DNA of 64,000 nt, from positions 3,286,001 through 3,350,000 of the forward strand of contig NZ_JBBGZW010000001.1 of assembly GCF_037479095.1 (NCBI RefSeq). Reading direction: 5' to 3'. Under the pieces are notes generated by a model. It was not told where the DNA came from. It made no database searches and was given only the letters and a program-made list of their open reading frames with translations. The stretch comes from Pantoea nemavictus (lineage in GTDB: Bacteria > Pseudomonadota > Gammaproteobacteria > Enterobacterales > Enterobacteriaceae). Every line of letters starts with the position of its first letter. Within the stretch, counting starts at the first letter, position 1. This document shows positions 17,622 to 26,644 of the stretch, piece after piece. A program made the position numbers and the translations under genes.

Positions 17622-18200
17622 ATGAGCGTTTCTCTTTCTAAAGGCGGTAACGTTTCGCTAAGCAAAGCGGCACCAACCATGAAAAACGTCCTCGTTGGCC
17701 TTGGCTGGGATGCACGTTCCACCGATGGTCAGGACTTTGACCTTGATGCGTCAGCGTTCTTGCTGTCCGCCAGCGGCAAAGTGCGCGGCGATGCTGACTT
17801 TATTTTCTATAACAACCTGGTCTCTTCTGACGGTTCCGTTTCGCACACCGGTGACAACCGTACCGGTGAAGGCGATGGCGATGATGAATCGCTGAAAATC
17901 AAACTGGACCTAATTCCCGCTGACGTCGACAAAATTGTATTTGTGGTCACCATCCACGATGCACAGACCCGTCGTCAGAGCTTTGGCCAGGTTTCAGGCG
18001 CGTTTATCCGCCTGGTTAACGATGATGACCGCAGTGAAGTGGCGCGTTACGATTTGACCGAAGATGCGTCAACCGAAACCGCTATGCTGTTTGGCGAGCT
18101 GTACCGTAACGGTGCCGAGTGGAAATTCCGCGCGGTTGGCCAGGGTTATGCCGGTGGTTTGGCCTCGGTATGTGCTCAGTACGGTATCAACGCGTCTTAA
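17622..18200 (+). CDS. terD: TerD
   Basis: The protein has 192 residues and a single TerD domain: [12 protein letters not shown] at the N-terminus, [19 protein letters not shown], the Ca2+ site [12 protein letters not shown], and a C-terminal [19 protein letters not shown] clean AGAGG lies before the ATG. It is about as similar to TerE as expected for paralogues, and lacks the Gly-rich loop of TerZ and TerA. A GC-rich hairpin without a T tract follows before terE. Confidence 0.95.
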   Translation: MSVSLSKGGNVSLSKAAPTMKNVLVGLGWDARSTDGQDFDLDASAFLLSASGKVRGDADFIFYNNLVSSDGSVSHTGDNRTGEGDGDDESLKIKLDLIPADVDKIVFVVTIHDAQTRRQSFGQVSGAFIRLVNDDDRSEVARYDLTEDASTETAMLFGELYRNGAEWKFRAVGQGYAGGLASVCAQYGINAS

Positions 18201-18218
18201 TCGCTGACTTAACTCTCA

Positions 18219-18239
18219 CGGGCAGCCGCGCGCTGCCCG
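18219..18239 (+). other. GC-rich hairpin between terD and terE
   Basis: CGGGCAGC and GCTGCCCG pair around the loop CGCGC. No T tract follows, so this is more likely an mRNA-stabilising or processing element than a terminator. Confidence 0.55.
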
Positions 18240-18269
18240 CATCATCCAATTAAAAGCAGGAGCTTTAAA

Positions 18270-18845
18270 ATGGCAGTTTCTCTGGTAAAAGGCGGTAACG
18301 TTTCCCTGACTAAAGAAGCACCAACCATGAATGTTGCCATGGCGGGTCTGGGTTGGGATGCACGTGTAACCGATGGTCAGGACTTTGACCTTGATGCTTC
18401 AGTGTTTATGGTTGGCGACGACGGTAAAGTGCTGAGCGACAGCGGCTTTATCTTCTTCAACAATAAGCTGAGCGCTTGTGGTTCCGTTGAGCATCAGGGC
18501 GATAACCGCACCGGTGCCGGCGATGGCGATGACGAGCAGGTGAAAATTACCCTGTCTCAAGTGCCGGCTGATGTGAAGAAGCTGGTGTTTGCGGTCACCA
18601 TTTATGATGCAGAAGCGCGTAAGCAGAACTTCGGCATGGTGAGCAACAGCTTTATGCGTATCTTCAACAATGATAACGGCGCCGAAATCGCCCGTTTTGA
18701 CCTGTCTGAAGATGCTTCGACCGAAACCGCGATGGTGTTTGGCGAGCTGTATCGCAACGGCACTGAATGGAAATTCAAAGCCGTTGGTCAAGGCTTCGCA
18801 GGCGGCCTGGCAGCGCTGGCTTCGCAGCACGGCGTGAGCGTCTGA
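18270..18845 (+). CDS. terE: TerE
   Basis: The protein has 191 residues and is a TerD-domain paralogue of TerD ([46 protein letters not shown]). It has GCAGGAG upstream of the ATG. The Ca2+ site is intact. Together with TerD it is the core phage/colicin/tellurite protection protein. A strong terminator follows, so the main ter transcript probably ends here and terF is read at a lower level. Confidence 0.95.
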   Translation: MAVSLVKGGNVSLTKEAPTMNVAMAGLGWDARVTDGQDFDLDASVFMVGDDGKVLSDSGFIFFNNKLSACGSVEHQGDNRTGAGDGDDEQVKITLSQVPADVKKLVFAVTIYDAEARKQNFGMVSNSFMRIFNNDNGAEIARFDLSEDASTETAMVFGELYRNGTEWKFKAVGQGFAGGLAALASQHGVSV

Positions 18846-18862
18846 TTTAAAATAGTGTTATT

Positions 18863-18889
18863 AAAGCCCCGGCTGGTCCGGGGCTTTTT
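18863..18889 (+). terminator. Rho-independent terminator after terE
   Basis: AAAGCCCCGG and CCGGGGCTTT form a 10-bp stem around CTGGT and run into TTTTT. terF starts 40 nt further on. Confidence 0.9.
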
Positions 18890-18928
18890 ACTATCTAAAG
18901 GATGCATCCTTAACAGGAGGTTAAAAGT

Positions 18929-20170
18929 ATGATGTTACAACCGGGCCAGAATCTCCCGCTGCAAAGCATGCAGCTGACGCTTCGCCTGCACTATGCCGCC
19001 ACATCCACCTTCAGCGGTGATGTGGATTGCAGCGTTTTCCTGCTTAATGCCAACGGAAAAGTGCGGGGTGATGACGACTTCATCTTCTTCAATCAGCCCG
19101 CGACAGCCAATCGCAGCGTGGTGATGCAAAACACGCCGCAGGGCAGCAGCCTCACGTTGGATCTGAATAAAATCGCTGCAGACGTAAGCAAGATTGCCAT
19201 CACCTTAGTGATTGACGGCAATGAGACGCTGACCGCGCTCAACACGTTGACTCTGACAGCAGAAAATATTGCTCACTTCAGCCCGGAAACGCAGGGGCGC
19301 AGCGAGAAAGCGCTGATCCTGGCAGAAGTTTATCGTCACAACGGCGGCTGGAAACTGCGAGCATTAGGGCAGGGATTCAACGGTGGACTTGAACCTCTGG
19401 CACGCAATTATGGCGTCGATATCGCGCAACCCACGGCGCAACCCGCCGCGCCAACGGTGGTTAGCCTGGAGAAAAAACTGCAGGAGAAAGCGCCGCGGTT
19501 AGTGAGCCTGGCAAAAAAAGCCACCGTTAGTCTGAGCAAATATCAGCTGCAGACGGTAAAAGCGAGAGTGGCGTTTGTGCTGGATGCTTCAGGATCGATG
19601 AAAGGGCAGTTTAGTAAGGGCAACGTGCAGGCGGTACTGGATCGCATTGCAGTGCTGGCGGCGCAGTTTGATGATGACGGTTCGATGGATGTCTGGGGCT
19701 TTGGTCAGCAACACGCAAAATATCCCGATGTCACGCTGGACAATCTTGATGGCTATATCGCTATGATTCAGCGTGGTGGCAAGCAGTCAGCGTGGGAGAT
19801 TTTACCCGGACTGGGCGGCACCAATAACGAGCCGCCGGTAATGGAAGAGTTGATTGATACCTTCCGCCACAGTGATTTACCGGTATACGTAGTGTTTATT
19901 ACCGATGGCGGCATCAGCAAAACGCGCGCCATTAAAGAGGCGATTCGCCGCTCGGCAAACTATCCGATCTTCTGGAAGTTCGTCGGGCTTGGCGGCAGTA
20001 ACTACGGTATTCTGCAGGATCTGGATAACTTCAACGATCGCCGCATCGACAATACCCATTTCTTTGCCATCGATAACTTCGCCAGTCTGGCTGAGGATCG
20101 TTTGTATGATTTGCTGTTGGAGGAGTTTAAACCCTGGCTGGATGCGGCAAAGGCTGACCGGATTTACTGA
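18929..20170 (+). CDS. terF: TerF, TerD-like domain plus von Willebrand A domain
   Basis: The protein has 413 residues. A degenerate TerD-like domain spans ~1-165 without the calcium cluster. Two SL-repeat segments follow ([22 protein letters not shown]). A vWA domain spans ~212-405 with the MIDAS motif DASGS at 219-223. AGGAGG lies upstream of the first ATG. vWA proteins bind ligands through a bound metal, so TerF may link Ter proteins to partners. It lies behind a terminator, so its level may be set by read-through or its own promoter. Confidence 0.9.
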   Translation: MMLQPGQNLPLQSMQLTLRLHYAATSTFSGDVDCSVFLLNANGKVRGDDDFIFFNQPATANRSVVMQNTPQGSSLTLDLNKIAADVSKIAITLVIDGNETLTALNTLTLTAENIAHFSPETQGRSEKALILAEVYRHNGGWKLRALGQGFNGGLEPLARNYGVDIAQPTAQPAAPTVVSLEKKLQEKAPRLVSLAKKATVSLSKYQLQTVKARVAFVLDASGSMKGQFSKGNVQAVLDRIAVLAAQFDDDGSMDVWGFGQQHAKYPDVTLDNLDGYIAMIQRGGKQSAWEILPGLGGTNNEPPVMEELIDTFRHSDLPVYVVFITDGGISKTRAIKEAIRRSANYPIFWKFVGLGGSNYGILQDLDNFNDRRIDNTHFFAIDNFASLAEDRLYDLLLEEFKPWLDAAKADRIY

Positions 20171-20188
20171 TCAGCCGATATAGCGCTG

Positions 20189-20869
20189 CTAAGGATCAAG
20201 ACGCAACATGCGCAGTTTTTCCATCGGCACGCGGCGTTTTTTCCACGTTGGATGGAAATGACGCCAGTGCGGGTCCTGCGCGGCGGCCAGTAATTCAAAA
20301 TCACCGCGCGTATCGCCCCAGGCGCGCAGGTGATAGTTATGCAGCGGGCCGTAGACGCTTTCCAGTCGCTTGACCTTTTGCCCGCAGCGGCAGTTGTGAC
20401 CGGTAATCTTGCCAGTGAGAATGCCGTCCACCACCTCTAATTGGGTGCCGATCAGATTGATGCCCAAACGCTCAGCAAACGGCTCTAACACCATCGCAGG
20501 CGAGGCGGAACAGATGGTCACTTGCGCGCTGGAGTTCACCTCAGCAGCCACCGCCAACAGGCCTGCCGGGCGCATCAACTTGTTCCAGTTTGCCGCGCAG
20601 AATAGCTGCGCCTGCTGACGAATCCACTTCTCCTCGACGCCGGTCAAAAACGTTTTAATCAGCACTTCTTTCAGCTCATCACGCGTCAGCTTTTTCCGCA
20701 TGCAGTGCAGCGTGGGCAGCGCTAACCTGGCAATTTTGCGCGCAAAAGCGCGTTTGCCAAAACTGAAGCGCAGAAACGGGATGAAGCTATCGTGAATAGT
20801 CAACGTGCCGTCAAAATCAAACACTGACAGCACCTGATTTTCACGCGCTAAGGAGGATTCCATGGACAT
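20189..20869 (-). CDS. HAD-IB family phosphatase
   Basis: I choose the start at 20869 (MSMESSLAREN), preceded by AAGAG, over an upstream ATG at 20938, giving 226 residues. The motifs are FDFDGTLT (nucleophile Asp), ICSASP in the middle and WGDTRGDFELL near the C-terminus, typical of the SerB/HAD-IB group. Family members dephosphorylate phosphoserine-like or phospholipid headgroup substrates; the target is not known. It converges on terF with an 18-nt gap. Confidence 0.82.
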   Translation of the reverse strand: MSMESSLARENQVLSVFDFDGTLTIHDSFIPFLRFSFGKRAFARKIARLALPTLHCMRKKLTRDELKEVLIKTFLTGVEEKWIRQQAQLFCAANWNKLMRPAGLLAVAAEVNSSAQVTICSASPAMVLEPFAERLGINLIGTQLEVVDGILTGKITGHNCRCGQKVKRLESVYGPLHNYHLRAWGDTRGDFELLAAAQDPHWRHFHPTWKKRRVPMEKLRMLRLDP

Positions 20870-20947
20870 GTTGTTCTCTTTTCGTGCAAGCCGTAATGAA
20901 TGCAACGATGATAGCAAATGGTGAGACGATATTCTCATGCAGGATTG

Positions 20948-20970
20948 CGGCTACCGATAAACGGTAGCCG
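20948..20970. other. Hairpin between AI-2E transporter and HAD gene
   Basis: CGGCTACCG and CGGTAGCCG pair around ATAAA. The T tract is short on either strand, so terminator activity for the minus-strand transporter is only possible. Confidence 0.5.
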
Positions 20971-20980
20971 TTTGAAATGC

Positions 20981-22105
20981 TTACTCGTGAATCTTTCCCT
21001 CTTCCTCGCGGGTTTTACCTTCCTCGATAAACTCTTCGTCGATCTCTTCTGAGTTCTCACGGTTATCGCGACCGGAGAGCAGATTCCAGCAGGCAATAAA
21101 CAGCGCGGCAATGAGCGGTCCAATCACAAAACCGTTGATGCCGTACACTTCCATGCCGCCCAGCGTTGAGATCAAAATCAGGTAGTCAGGCATTTTGGTG
21201 TCTTTACCCACCAGCAGCGGACGCAGGATGTTATCCACCAGACCCACCACCACCACGAAGAAACCAATCAGGAACAGGGCTTTCCAGATGGCGCTGGTGG
21301 CGAAGAAGAAGATGGTCGCTGGCACCCAAACAATCGCCGAGCCCACCGCTGGAATCAGCGACAGGAACGCCATCAAGGTGCCCCATAACAAGCTGCCATC
21401 AATGCCGGTGATCCAGAAGGCGATGCCGCCAAGCACCCCTTGCACCACTGCAACCACCACCGTGCCTTTTACTGTGGCACGCGATACCGCCGCAAACTTC
21501 ATCATCAAATGATGTTTAACGTAGGTTGAAAGCGGCAGCGCTTCCAGCATCAGATTGACCAGCCAGGCACCGTCTTTCAACAGGAAGAACAGCAGGTAAA
21601 GCATCACGCCAAAACCAACGGTAAAGGTGAAGGTGCCTTTCCCGATCAGGAACACGCTGCCGGCCATGTACTGGCCGCCTTTCAGCGCAAAGCCAGAAAG
21701 CTTTTGCTGAATCTCTTGTGCGTTGTTCAGGTTGTTTTCGGCGAGATAGTTGCGCGCCCAGGAAGGCAGATGCTGCAGCAAATCAGCAAACACCGCCGGG
21801 AACTGTGCGGAGTTGTTTTGCAGCTTGGTGTACACCGTGTTGACTTCAACCACCATCGAAGAGGTGATCAGCGCCAGCGGGGTGAATACAATCAGGCAGA
21901 TAATCAATAAAGTCGCAAACGACGCCAGGCCGTTACGATCGCCCATTTTGCGGCGCAGCAGCGACTTTAAGGGATGGAAGATCACCGCCAGAATCGCGGC
22001 CCAGAAAATGGCAGAGAAATAAGGTGTCAGCACATCAAAAAAGGCGAAGGTAACGATCGCCAAAATAACGATAAAAAAGCCTAAATTAAGTCCTTTAATA
22101 CGCAT
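20981..22105 (-). CDS. AI-2E family transporter (UPF0118)
   Basis: The protein has 374 residues and about eight transmembrane helices. The family signature near the C-terminus is LVDNILRPLLVGKDTKMPDY and LGGMEVYGINGFVIGPLIAAL. The tail is strongly acidic (EENSEEIDEEF-like run around 350-374). The family includes autoinducer-2 exporters and Na+/H+ antiporters, so the substrate is open. Single gene with its own upstream region. Confidence 0.88.
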   Translation of the reverse strand: MRIKGLNLGFFIVILAIVTFAFFDVLTPYFSAIFWAAILAVIFHPLKSLLRRKMGDRNGLASFATLLIICLIVFTPLALITSSMVVEVNTVYTKLQNNSAQFPAVFADLLQHLPSWARNYLAENNLNNAQEIQQKLSGFALKGGQYMAGSVFLIGKGTFTFTVGFGVMLYLLFFLLKDGAWLVNLMLEALPLSTYVKHHLMMKFAAVSRATVKGTVVVAVVQGVLGGIAFWITGIDGSLLWGTLMAFLSLIPAVGSAIVWVPATIFFFATSAIWKALFLIGFFVVVVGLVDNILRPLLVGKDTKMPDYLILISTLGGMEVYGINGFVIGPLIAALFIACWNLLSGRDNRENSEEIDEEFIEEGKTREEEGKIHE

Positions 22106-22386
22106 TACATAGTCTCGTCAGTAGATATCGCGACTGAACTATAGAACGCCTGACAGGGATTGTAATGTTTTTAGCAAAGATGGTTCGCTTATAGCCGTCA
22201 TCAATCAATCTGTAGGGGTGTGGGTTCGCAAGTCAAACGCTCGCGATTCATACACTTGCCGTCTTTTTACTTTACATGGCCTCAAACACACTCTGTCCCA
22301 ATTTGTCCGCTTGATGTCTGATCATTGGCTGGTGCAGCGTCACGATTACGGTAATGATGGTGGCTGTAAATCTCAGGAGGAAAATC

Positions 22387-22626
22387 ATGCTGGAACTACG
22401 TCCCAACTGCGAATGCTGCGACAAAGATTTGCCGCCGGAGTCGCCCGATGCGCGCATTTGCTCATTCGAATGCACCTTCTGTGTCACCTGTGCGGAAGGC
22501 TCGCTGGCGCAGCGCTGTCCGAACTGCAGCGGTGAACTGGTGCGACGACCGATTCGACCGGTGGCGGCGTTAGCGCGTCATCCCGCATCAACCACGCGAC
22601 ATTTATCCGCTTCCGCCACACGTTGA
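22387..22626 (+). CDS. DUF1272 small Cys-rich protein
   Basis: The start is ATG 22387 (MLELRPNCECC), preceded by AGGAGG, giving 79 residues. The core is CECCDKDLPPES then CSFECTFCVTCAEG and CPNCSGELVRRP, the DUF1272 signature with several Cys pairs fit for zinc. Function is unknown. The last 49 nt overlap the convergent DUF523 gene on the other strand. The stretch upstream (22106-22386) has no gene. Confidence 0.88.
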   Translation: MLELRPNCECCDKDLPPESPDARICSFECTFCVTCAEGSLAQRCPNCSGELVRRPIRPVAALARHPASTTRHLSASATR

Positions 22627-23090
22627 ATCAACGCGGTCAGCTGTGATTCGGCAAACACTTCGATGCCGTGCTGCAGGAGCAATGCGGCAGCAACGCCTCG
22701 ACCGGATTGCCGTTGGCCGCTAAAACTGCCGTTATAAACCTGCTGACTGCCGCAGGTTGGGCTGCCATCGGTGAGCAGAGCAAAACGGCAGTGTGCCTCT
22801 TGCGCCGCGCGCAGCGCTAACCATGCGGCTAATACGTAATGCTGCGTGACATCCCGGCCATCGGATTCAATGATGCGCGCCGCGCCGGTAAGCACCTGTT
22901 CTGCGCTGCCACCGGCAATCTCGGCCGGTAAACGTGGCGTGTGTAAACCGGCCGCCAACTCCGGACAGTGAATTACCAGCCGCTGTTCGCTGCGCCAGCG
23001 CGCTAACGTTGCTGATACCAGCGCTTTATCGCTGGCGTTATAGCGCACTGCATACCCCATAAGACAGGCGCTAACTAATATTTTTTCCAT
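22578..23090 (-). CDS. DUF523 protein
   Basis: I choose ATG 23090 (MEKILVSACLMG), which gives the family N-terminus, giving 170 residues. DUF523 features: SACLMGYAVRYN, CPELAAGLHTPR and LTDGSPTCG, with conserved Cys that suggest a metal or Fe-S site. Function is unknown; in some bacteria the domain is fused to DUF1722. The C-terminal end overlaps the DUF1272 gene tail to tail. Confidence 0.88.
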   Translation of the reverse strand: MEKILVSACLMGYAVRYNASDKALVSATLARWRSEQRLVIHCPELAAGLHTPRLPAEIAGGSAEQVLTGAARIIESDGRDVTQHYVLAAWLALRAAQEAHCRFALLTDGSPTCGSQQVYNGSFSGQRQSGRGVAAALLLQHGIEVFAESQLTALIQRVAEADKCRVVDAG

Positions 23091-23856
23091 GTAAACGTTT
23101 TCCTTAAATAACGGCGCTGGCAAAACCGTGGTATTAAAGCGTTACGTAACAAACGTAATATTGAGCGCAGTATTAATCACTGTCATGTATTAATGGGGCG
23201 CGCAGGTGATGTTATCGTATTAATAGCGGGGGGAATGGTGAATAACGCTGAACTCTGATCGGTAAATCAACGTTTTTAATATGAGTATTCTGTTCATTTT
23301 ATTGATAATTATGATTTTTATTGATTGGGGTGATGGTTTCGGTGTCATCTTTATAGCCCGATTTTTTATCTGCATTGCGTTCTGGTCAGAGCACAGACCT
23401 TATTTATATTGAAACAACGTTGCGAAAAATTTTATTTTTTCCTGACGATTAATTTTTGCGTATTTTTCTGAAAAACAGCGCTTTTCCAAAGAAATTTTCA
23501 CATTTAAATGGTATTGTTTATCGGCAATGCTAGTGATGTGGCGTTGTGTGCTTCAGTTTTACCCTCAACGTTGTAGGGTTTACCCTCTTGATGTTATTTA
23601 TGGAAATTGAATTATCCTCCCGATCCTGGCGATCGGGTTTTTCTTTTATTTCCTGGCCTGCCACCAATAAACGCTGTCACGTGCCTTCGATCCCGTTAAT
23701 GTCAGAAAATACACAATCGTTAAGAAAGTGATAATTTGGCGTAATTTCCTGTAAGTATCGGGTTTTTAAGAGTTTTGGAAATGCTTTTCTGTCTCCATTT
23801 AATCAATAGTAATGCTCAACGGCAGCGCAACCGCCGTTATCATTGGAGGCAACATC
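23091..23856. other. AT-rich intergenic stretch with an isolated terminator
   Basis: This 766-bp stretch has no convincing protein gene. It is AT-rich from about 23260 to 23520. A strong terminator at 23619-23647 has no protein gene in front of it, see the ncRNA entry. The promoter for the RcnB-like gene should lie near its right end. Confidence 0.5.
23535..23647 (+). ncRNA. Candidate small RNA ending in a strong terminator
   Basis: A perfect stem CCCGATC / GATCGGG (23619-23637) followed by TTTTTCTTTT looks like an sRNA terminator. A second small hairpin lies upstream, with ACCCT and AGGGT around 23562-23580. No credible protein gene feeds the terminator. The 5' end shown is a guess; I found no clear -10/-35 pair. 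Confidence 0.35.
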
Positions 23857-24348
23857 ATGAAAAAAACAACGCTCACTCTTATTGCGTCACTTATTGCATG
23901 CAGCACACTGTTTTCAAGCACCTCGTGGGCGGATGGCCCGGGGGATCAGCGCTGGCAGTCGCACGGCGGCGATCAGCATCAGAATCATGGACGCGGCCCG
24001 GATCATGGCGGTGACCGTGGACCGGATCGCGGCAATAATCACGACCGCGGCGACCGTCACGATCGCGGACCTGGCCCGGATCGTCACGACCGTTATGCCG
24101 ACCACCGTATGCCGGAAGGGCATCACGGCGGCGATCGTTTCGCCTGGGGCGGCCATGATTTCCGCCGCGGCTATCCGGCACCGCCGGAGTTTCGTGGCTC
24201 GCACTATCGCGTAGATGACTGGCGCGATCGCGGTTTATATGAACCACCACGTGGTGAGCATTGGGCCAACATTGACGGTAATTATGTGCTGGTGGCCGCA
24301 GCAACCGGTATCGTCACGGCGATTCTGCTCAACGGCGGCTTTAACTAA
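23857..24348 (+). CDS. RcnB-like periplasmic His/Asp-rich protein
   Basis: The start is ATG 23857 (MKKTTLTLIASL) behind TGGAGG, giving 163 residues. A Sec signal peptide ends near TSWA. A low-complexity segment rich in His, Asp, Gly and Arg follows (about residues 27-85), then the RcnB-family domain: RRGYPAPPEFRGSHYRVDDW, and a hydrophobic end VAAATGIVTAILL. RcnB helps set periplasmic Ni/Co levels in E. coli, where it neighbours the exporter gene rcnA; no rcnA is present here. The His/Asp segment probably binds metals. Confidence 0.8.
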   Translation: MKKTTLTLIASLIACSTLFSSTSWADGPGDQRWQSHGGDQHQNHGRGPDHGGDRGPDRGNNHDRGDRHDRGPGPDRHDRYADHRMPEGHHGGDRFAWGGHDFRRGYPAPPEFRGSHYRVDDWRDRGLYEPPRGEHWANIDGNYVLVAAATGIVTAILLNGGFN

Positions 24349-24356
24349 TTTCCCCT

Positions 24357-24386
24357 CACGGATGGCAGCGGCCATCCGTGTTTCTC
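24357..24386 (+). terminator. Terminator after the RcnB-like gene
   Basis: CACGGATGGC and GCCATCCGTG form a 10-bp stem around AGCG, followed by TTTCTCT. The T tract is interrupted. Confidence 0.7.
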
Positions 24387-24454
24387 TCCGCTTTATCCGC
24401 TCACCAGGTTATCCTCTCTACGACCCGTTTTTCCTTTCAATACGTTAAGGAGTG

Positions 24455-25291
24455 ATGATGACCGTGGTAAAAATGGTGGCGGTGGATAAAGACGGCACCT
24501 TCCTCGACGACAAAAAACAGTTCAATCGCGCGCGTTTTCACGCCTGCTATCAGCAAATGAAACAGCGTGGCATCAAATTTGTGGTAGCCAGTGGTAACCA
24601 ATATTACCAACTCAAATCCTTCTTCCCCGATATCGCCAGTGAGATTGCCTTCGTGGCGGAAAATGGCGCATGGATTATTGATCGCGATGAAGAGTTGTTC
24701 TGTGGTTCGTTCTCACGCCAGGACATTGATGCGGTGCTGGATACGTTACACAACGGCAATTATCCCGAGTTGCGCTACATTCTGTGCGGACGCGAAAGTG
24801 CCTACTACTTCGAAGGCCTCGATGAAAAATGGCTGGTGAAGATGCGTCACTATTGCCATCGCCTGAAGGCTATCCGCAGCCTGGATGAGGTGGCAGACGA
24901 TAAGCTGTTTAAGTTCGCGCTGAATCTGTCGGATGATTATGTTGAACCGCTGATGGCGGACATCGAACGGCTGCATCACGGCGCCGCAGCGGCAACCTCC
25001 AGCGGTCACGGTTCAGTGGATTTGATTGTGCCGGGCAACCATAAAGGTCACGGCCTCGACCTGCTGGGCCAACGCTGGGGCATCGATCGCAGTGAAATTT
25101 TGGTGTTTGGCGACGGCGGAAACGATCTCGAAATGCTGCAGCAGTCCGGCTTTAGTTTTGCCATGGCCAACGCGCCGCAAAAGGTGAAAGACGCCGCGCG
25201 CTTTGCAGCGCCCAGCAACAATGAAGAGGGCGTGTTACAGGTGATTGAGCAGATGCTGGCCGGTAAACCGCCGTTTAATATCTCAGCGTAG
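24455..25291 (+). CDS. ybiV: YbiV-like sugar phosphatase (Cof/HAD-IIB)
   Basis: The protein has 278 residues from ATG 24455; ATG codons at 24452 and 24458 are also possible behind AAGGAG. It has the HAD nucleophile AVDKDGTFLDD, the YbiV-like block GIKFVVASGNQYYQL, and FGDGGNDLEML near the C-terminus. E. coli YbiV removes phosphate from sugar phosphates. Strong local identity to E. coli YbiV supports orthology or close paralogy. It converges on the dehydrogenase gene with about 40 nt between. Confidence 0.82.
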   Translation: MMTVVKMVAVDKDGTFLDDKKQFNRARFHACYQQMKQRGIKFVVASGNQYYQLKSFFPDIASEIAFVAENGAWIIDRDEELFCGSFSRQDIDAVLDTLHNGNYPELRYILCGRESAYYFEGLDEKWLVKMRHYCHRLKAIRSLDEVADDKLFKFALNLSDDYVEPLMADIERLHHGAAAATSSGHGSVDLIVPGNHKGHGLDLLGQRWGIDRSEILVFGDGGNDLEMLQQSGFSFAMANAPQKVKDAARFAAPSNNEEGVLQVIEQMLAGKPPFNISA

Positions 25292-25333
25292 CGGCTTATC
25301 GCGCAGCGGGCGGCTTAGGCTTCCCGCTCACAC

Positions 25334-26479
25334 TTAGACGATGCGCCAGGCGGCGGTGATCATCTCCGTTAACGTTGGTGCGTCGTAGCTAACCCAACCG
25401 TTTTTGCTGTTGGCGCGTGCGACAATCCAGTCAACGTCGGTGGCTGACAGCGTGGGACCGTCCAGCCAGAAGGGCGTAATTGCGTGCTGCTGGATCCACG
25501 CTTTCAGCGCTAAGGCTGGCGGGGCGGGATCGTCCGGCAGCAGCTGTTGACCAAGTTGCGCCATCAAACGTTGCTGCTCGGCATGTTCGGTTTCTGCCAG
25601 CACATCGAGGAACGGGAACAGCAAACGGCCACACACTTCACCGTGATGGAACGGTTTGATAGCCCCCAGCTCGCCGGCAATTCCGTGGATCACGCCTAAT
25701 CCGGCGCTGCTTAGACATACACCGCCTAACCAGGATGCCATCATCATCGCTTCGCGCGCGGCATCACCACGCCCATCTTCACGATTTAAATCCGGCCACG
25801 CTTTGAAGAACAGCTGCAGACCGTTGAGGGCGGTTTGCTGAGTGAACAGGTTGCCTTTGCGCGACAGGTAAGCTTCGAATAAGTGGGTGAAGGCATCGAT
25901 CGCGCAGGTTGCCAGCACGCTGTCCGGCGCGCCTTTCAGCAGGTCGGGATCGAGAATCGCCACCTGCGGCACAAATACCGGATGGCGCAGCGAAGCTTTG
26001 ACCTGAATGTGTTGCTGATCGGTCACCACCGCGTTTTGCGTGGCTTCGCTACCGGTGCCTGCCGTGGTGGGGATGGCAATCAGCGGCAGGGTCACGGCTT
26101 GTACCGGCGTATCGCCCACTTTCTCCAGATAGCGGGCGGTGCTGAGTGGATGCTGCATCATGGCGCTGAAAGCTTTGGCGGCATCCAATACGCTGCCGCC
26201 GCCAATCGCTACCACACGATCAACATGGCCGCGCCAGCGCCGCACCCAGCCATCGATCTCATCCGGCGAGGCTTCATGGCTGACGATCTCATAACCGATG
26301 ATCTGATCGTTGAGCGCGTTCCCTAAACGCGCCCAGGCAGGACCATTTAGAAATGAGCGGCCACAAAACAGTAGCGTCGGCTGGGTATTGGCCGCCAGCA
26401 GCGGAATTAACTGGTCAATACTGCCGCGACCAAACAGGGTTTGTTGATTACTGTACAACTCGATCAGATTCTCACTCAC
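25334..26479 (-). CDS. Iron-containing alcohol dehydrogenase family protein
   Basis: I choose GTG 26479 (VSENLIELYSNQQ), with AGGA at 7-nt spacing, over an upstream ATG at 26644 that would add 55 residues unlike the family and overlap the GntR operator; this gives 381 residues. Family motifs are GGGSVLDAAKAF, TTAGTGSEATQNAVV and the metal ligands in AIDAFTH and IHGIAGELG...HHGEV. The three-His/one-Asp ligand set is present, but the second His of the usual HxxAH block is Gly. It is divergent from gntT, so it may act on a sugar acid-derived carbonyl; substrate unknown. Confidence 0.82.
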   Translation of the reverse strand: MSENLIELYSNQQTLFGRGSIDQLIPLLAANTQPTLLFCGRSFLNGPAWARLGNALNDQIIGYEIVSHEASPDEIDGWVRRWRGHVDRVVAIGGGSVLDAAKAFSAMMQHPLSTARYLEKVGDTPVQAVTLPLIAIPTTAGTGSEATQNAVVTDQQHIQVKASLRHPVFVPQVAILDPDLLKGAPDSVLATCAIDAFTHLFEAYLSRKGNLFTQQTALNGLQLFFKAWPDLNREDGRGDAAREAMMMASWLGGVCLSSAGLGVIHGIAGELGAIKPFHHGEVCGRLLFPFLDVLAETEHAEQQRLMAQLGQQLLPDDPAPPALALKAWIQQHAITPFWLDGPTLSATDVDWIVARANSKNGWVSYDAPTLTEMITAAWRIV

Positions 26480-26628
26480 CTGCACATCCTTCTTGTTTGG
26501 CGTAAAGACCTTAGTGTAACCAAAAGCCGTGACACTCCCGCTGCAAACATTCTGATAACCCGCAGGCAAAAAGTTGATCACCTTCGCAAAACAGAAATTC
26601 CGCCGCTGCCCCAGGTGCTTTATGCCCA

Positions 26629-26644
26629 ATGTTACCCTTAACAT
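26629..26644 (+). promoter_or_regulatory. GntR-type operator 1
   Basis: ATGTTACCCTTAACAT closely matches the gluconate repressor consensus seen upstream of E. coli gntT. It shares its last two bases with operator 2. Confidence 0.75.
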
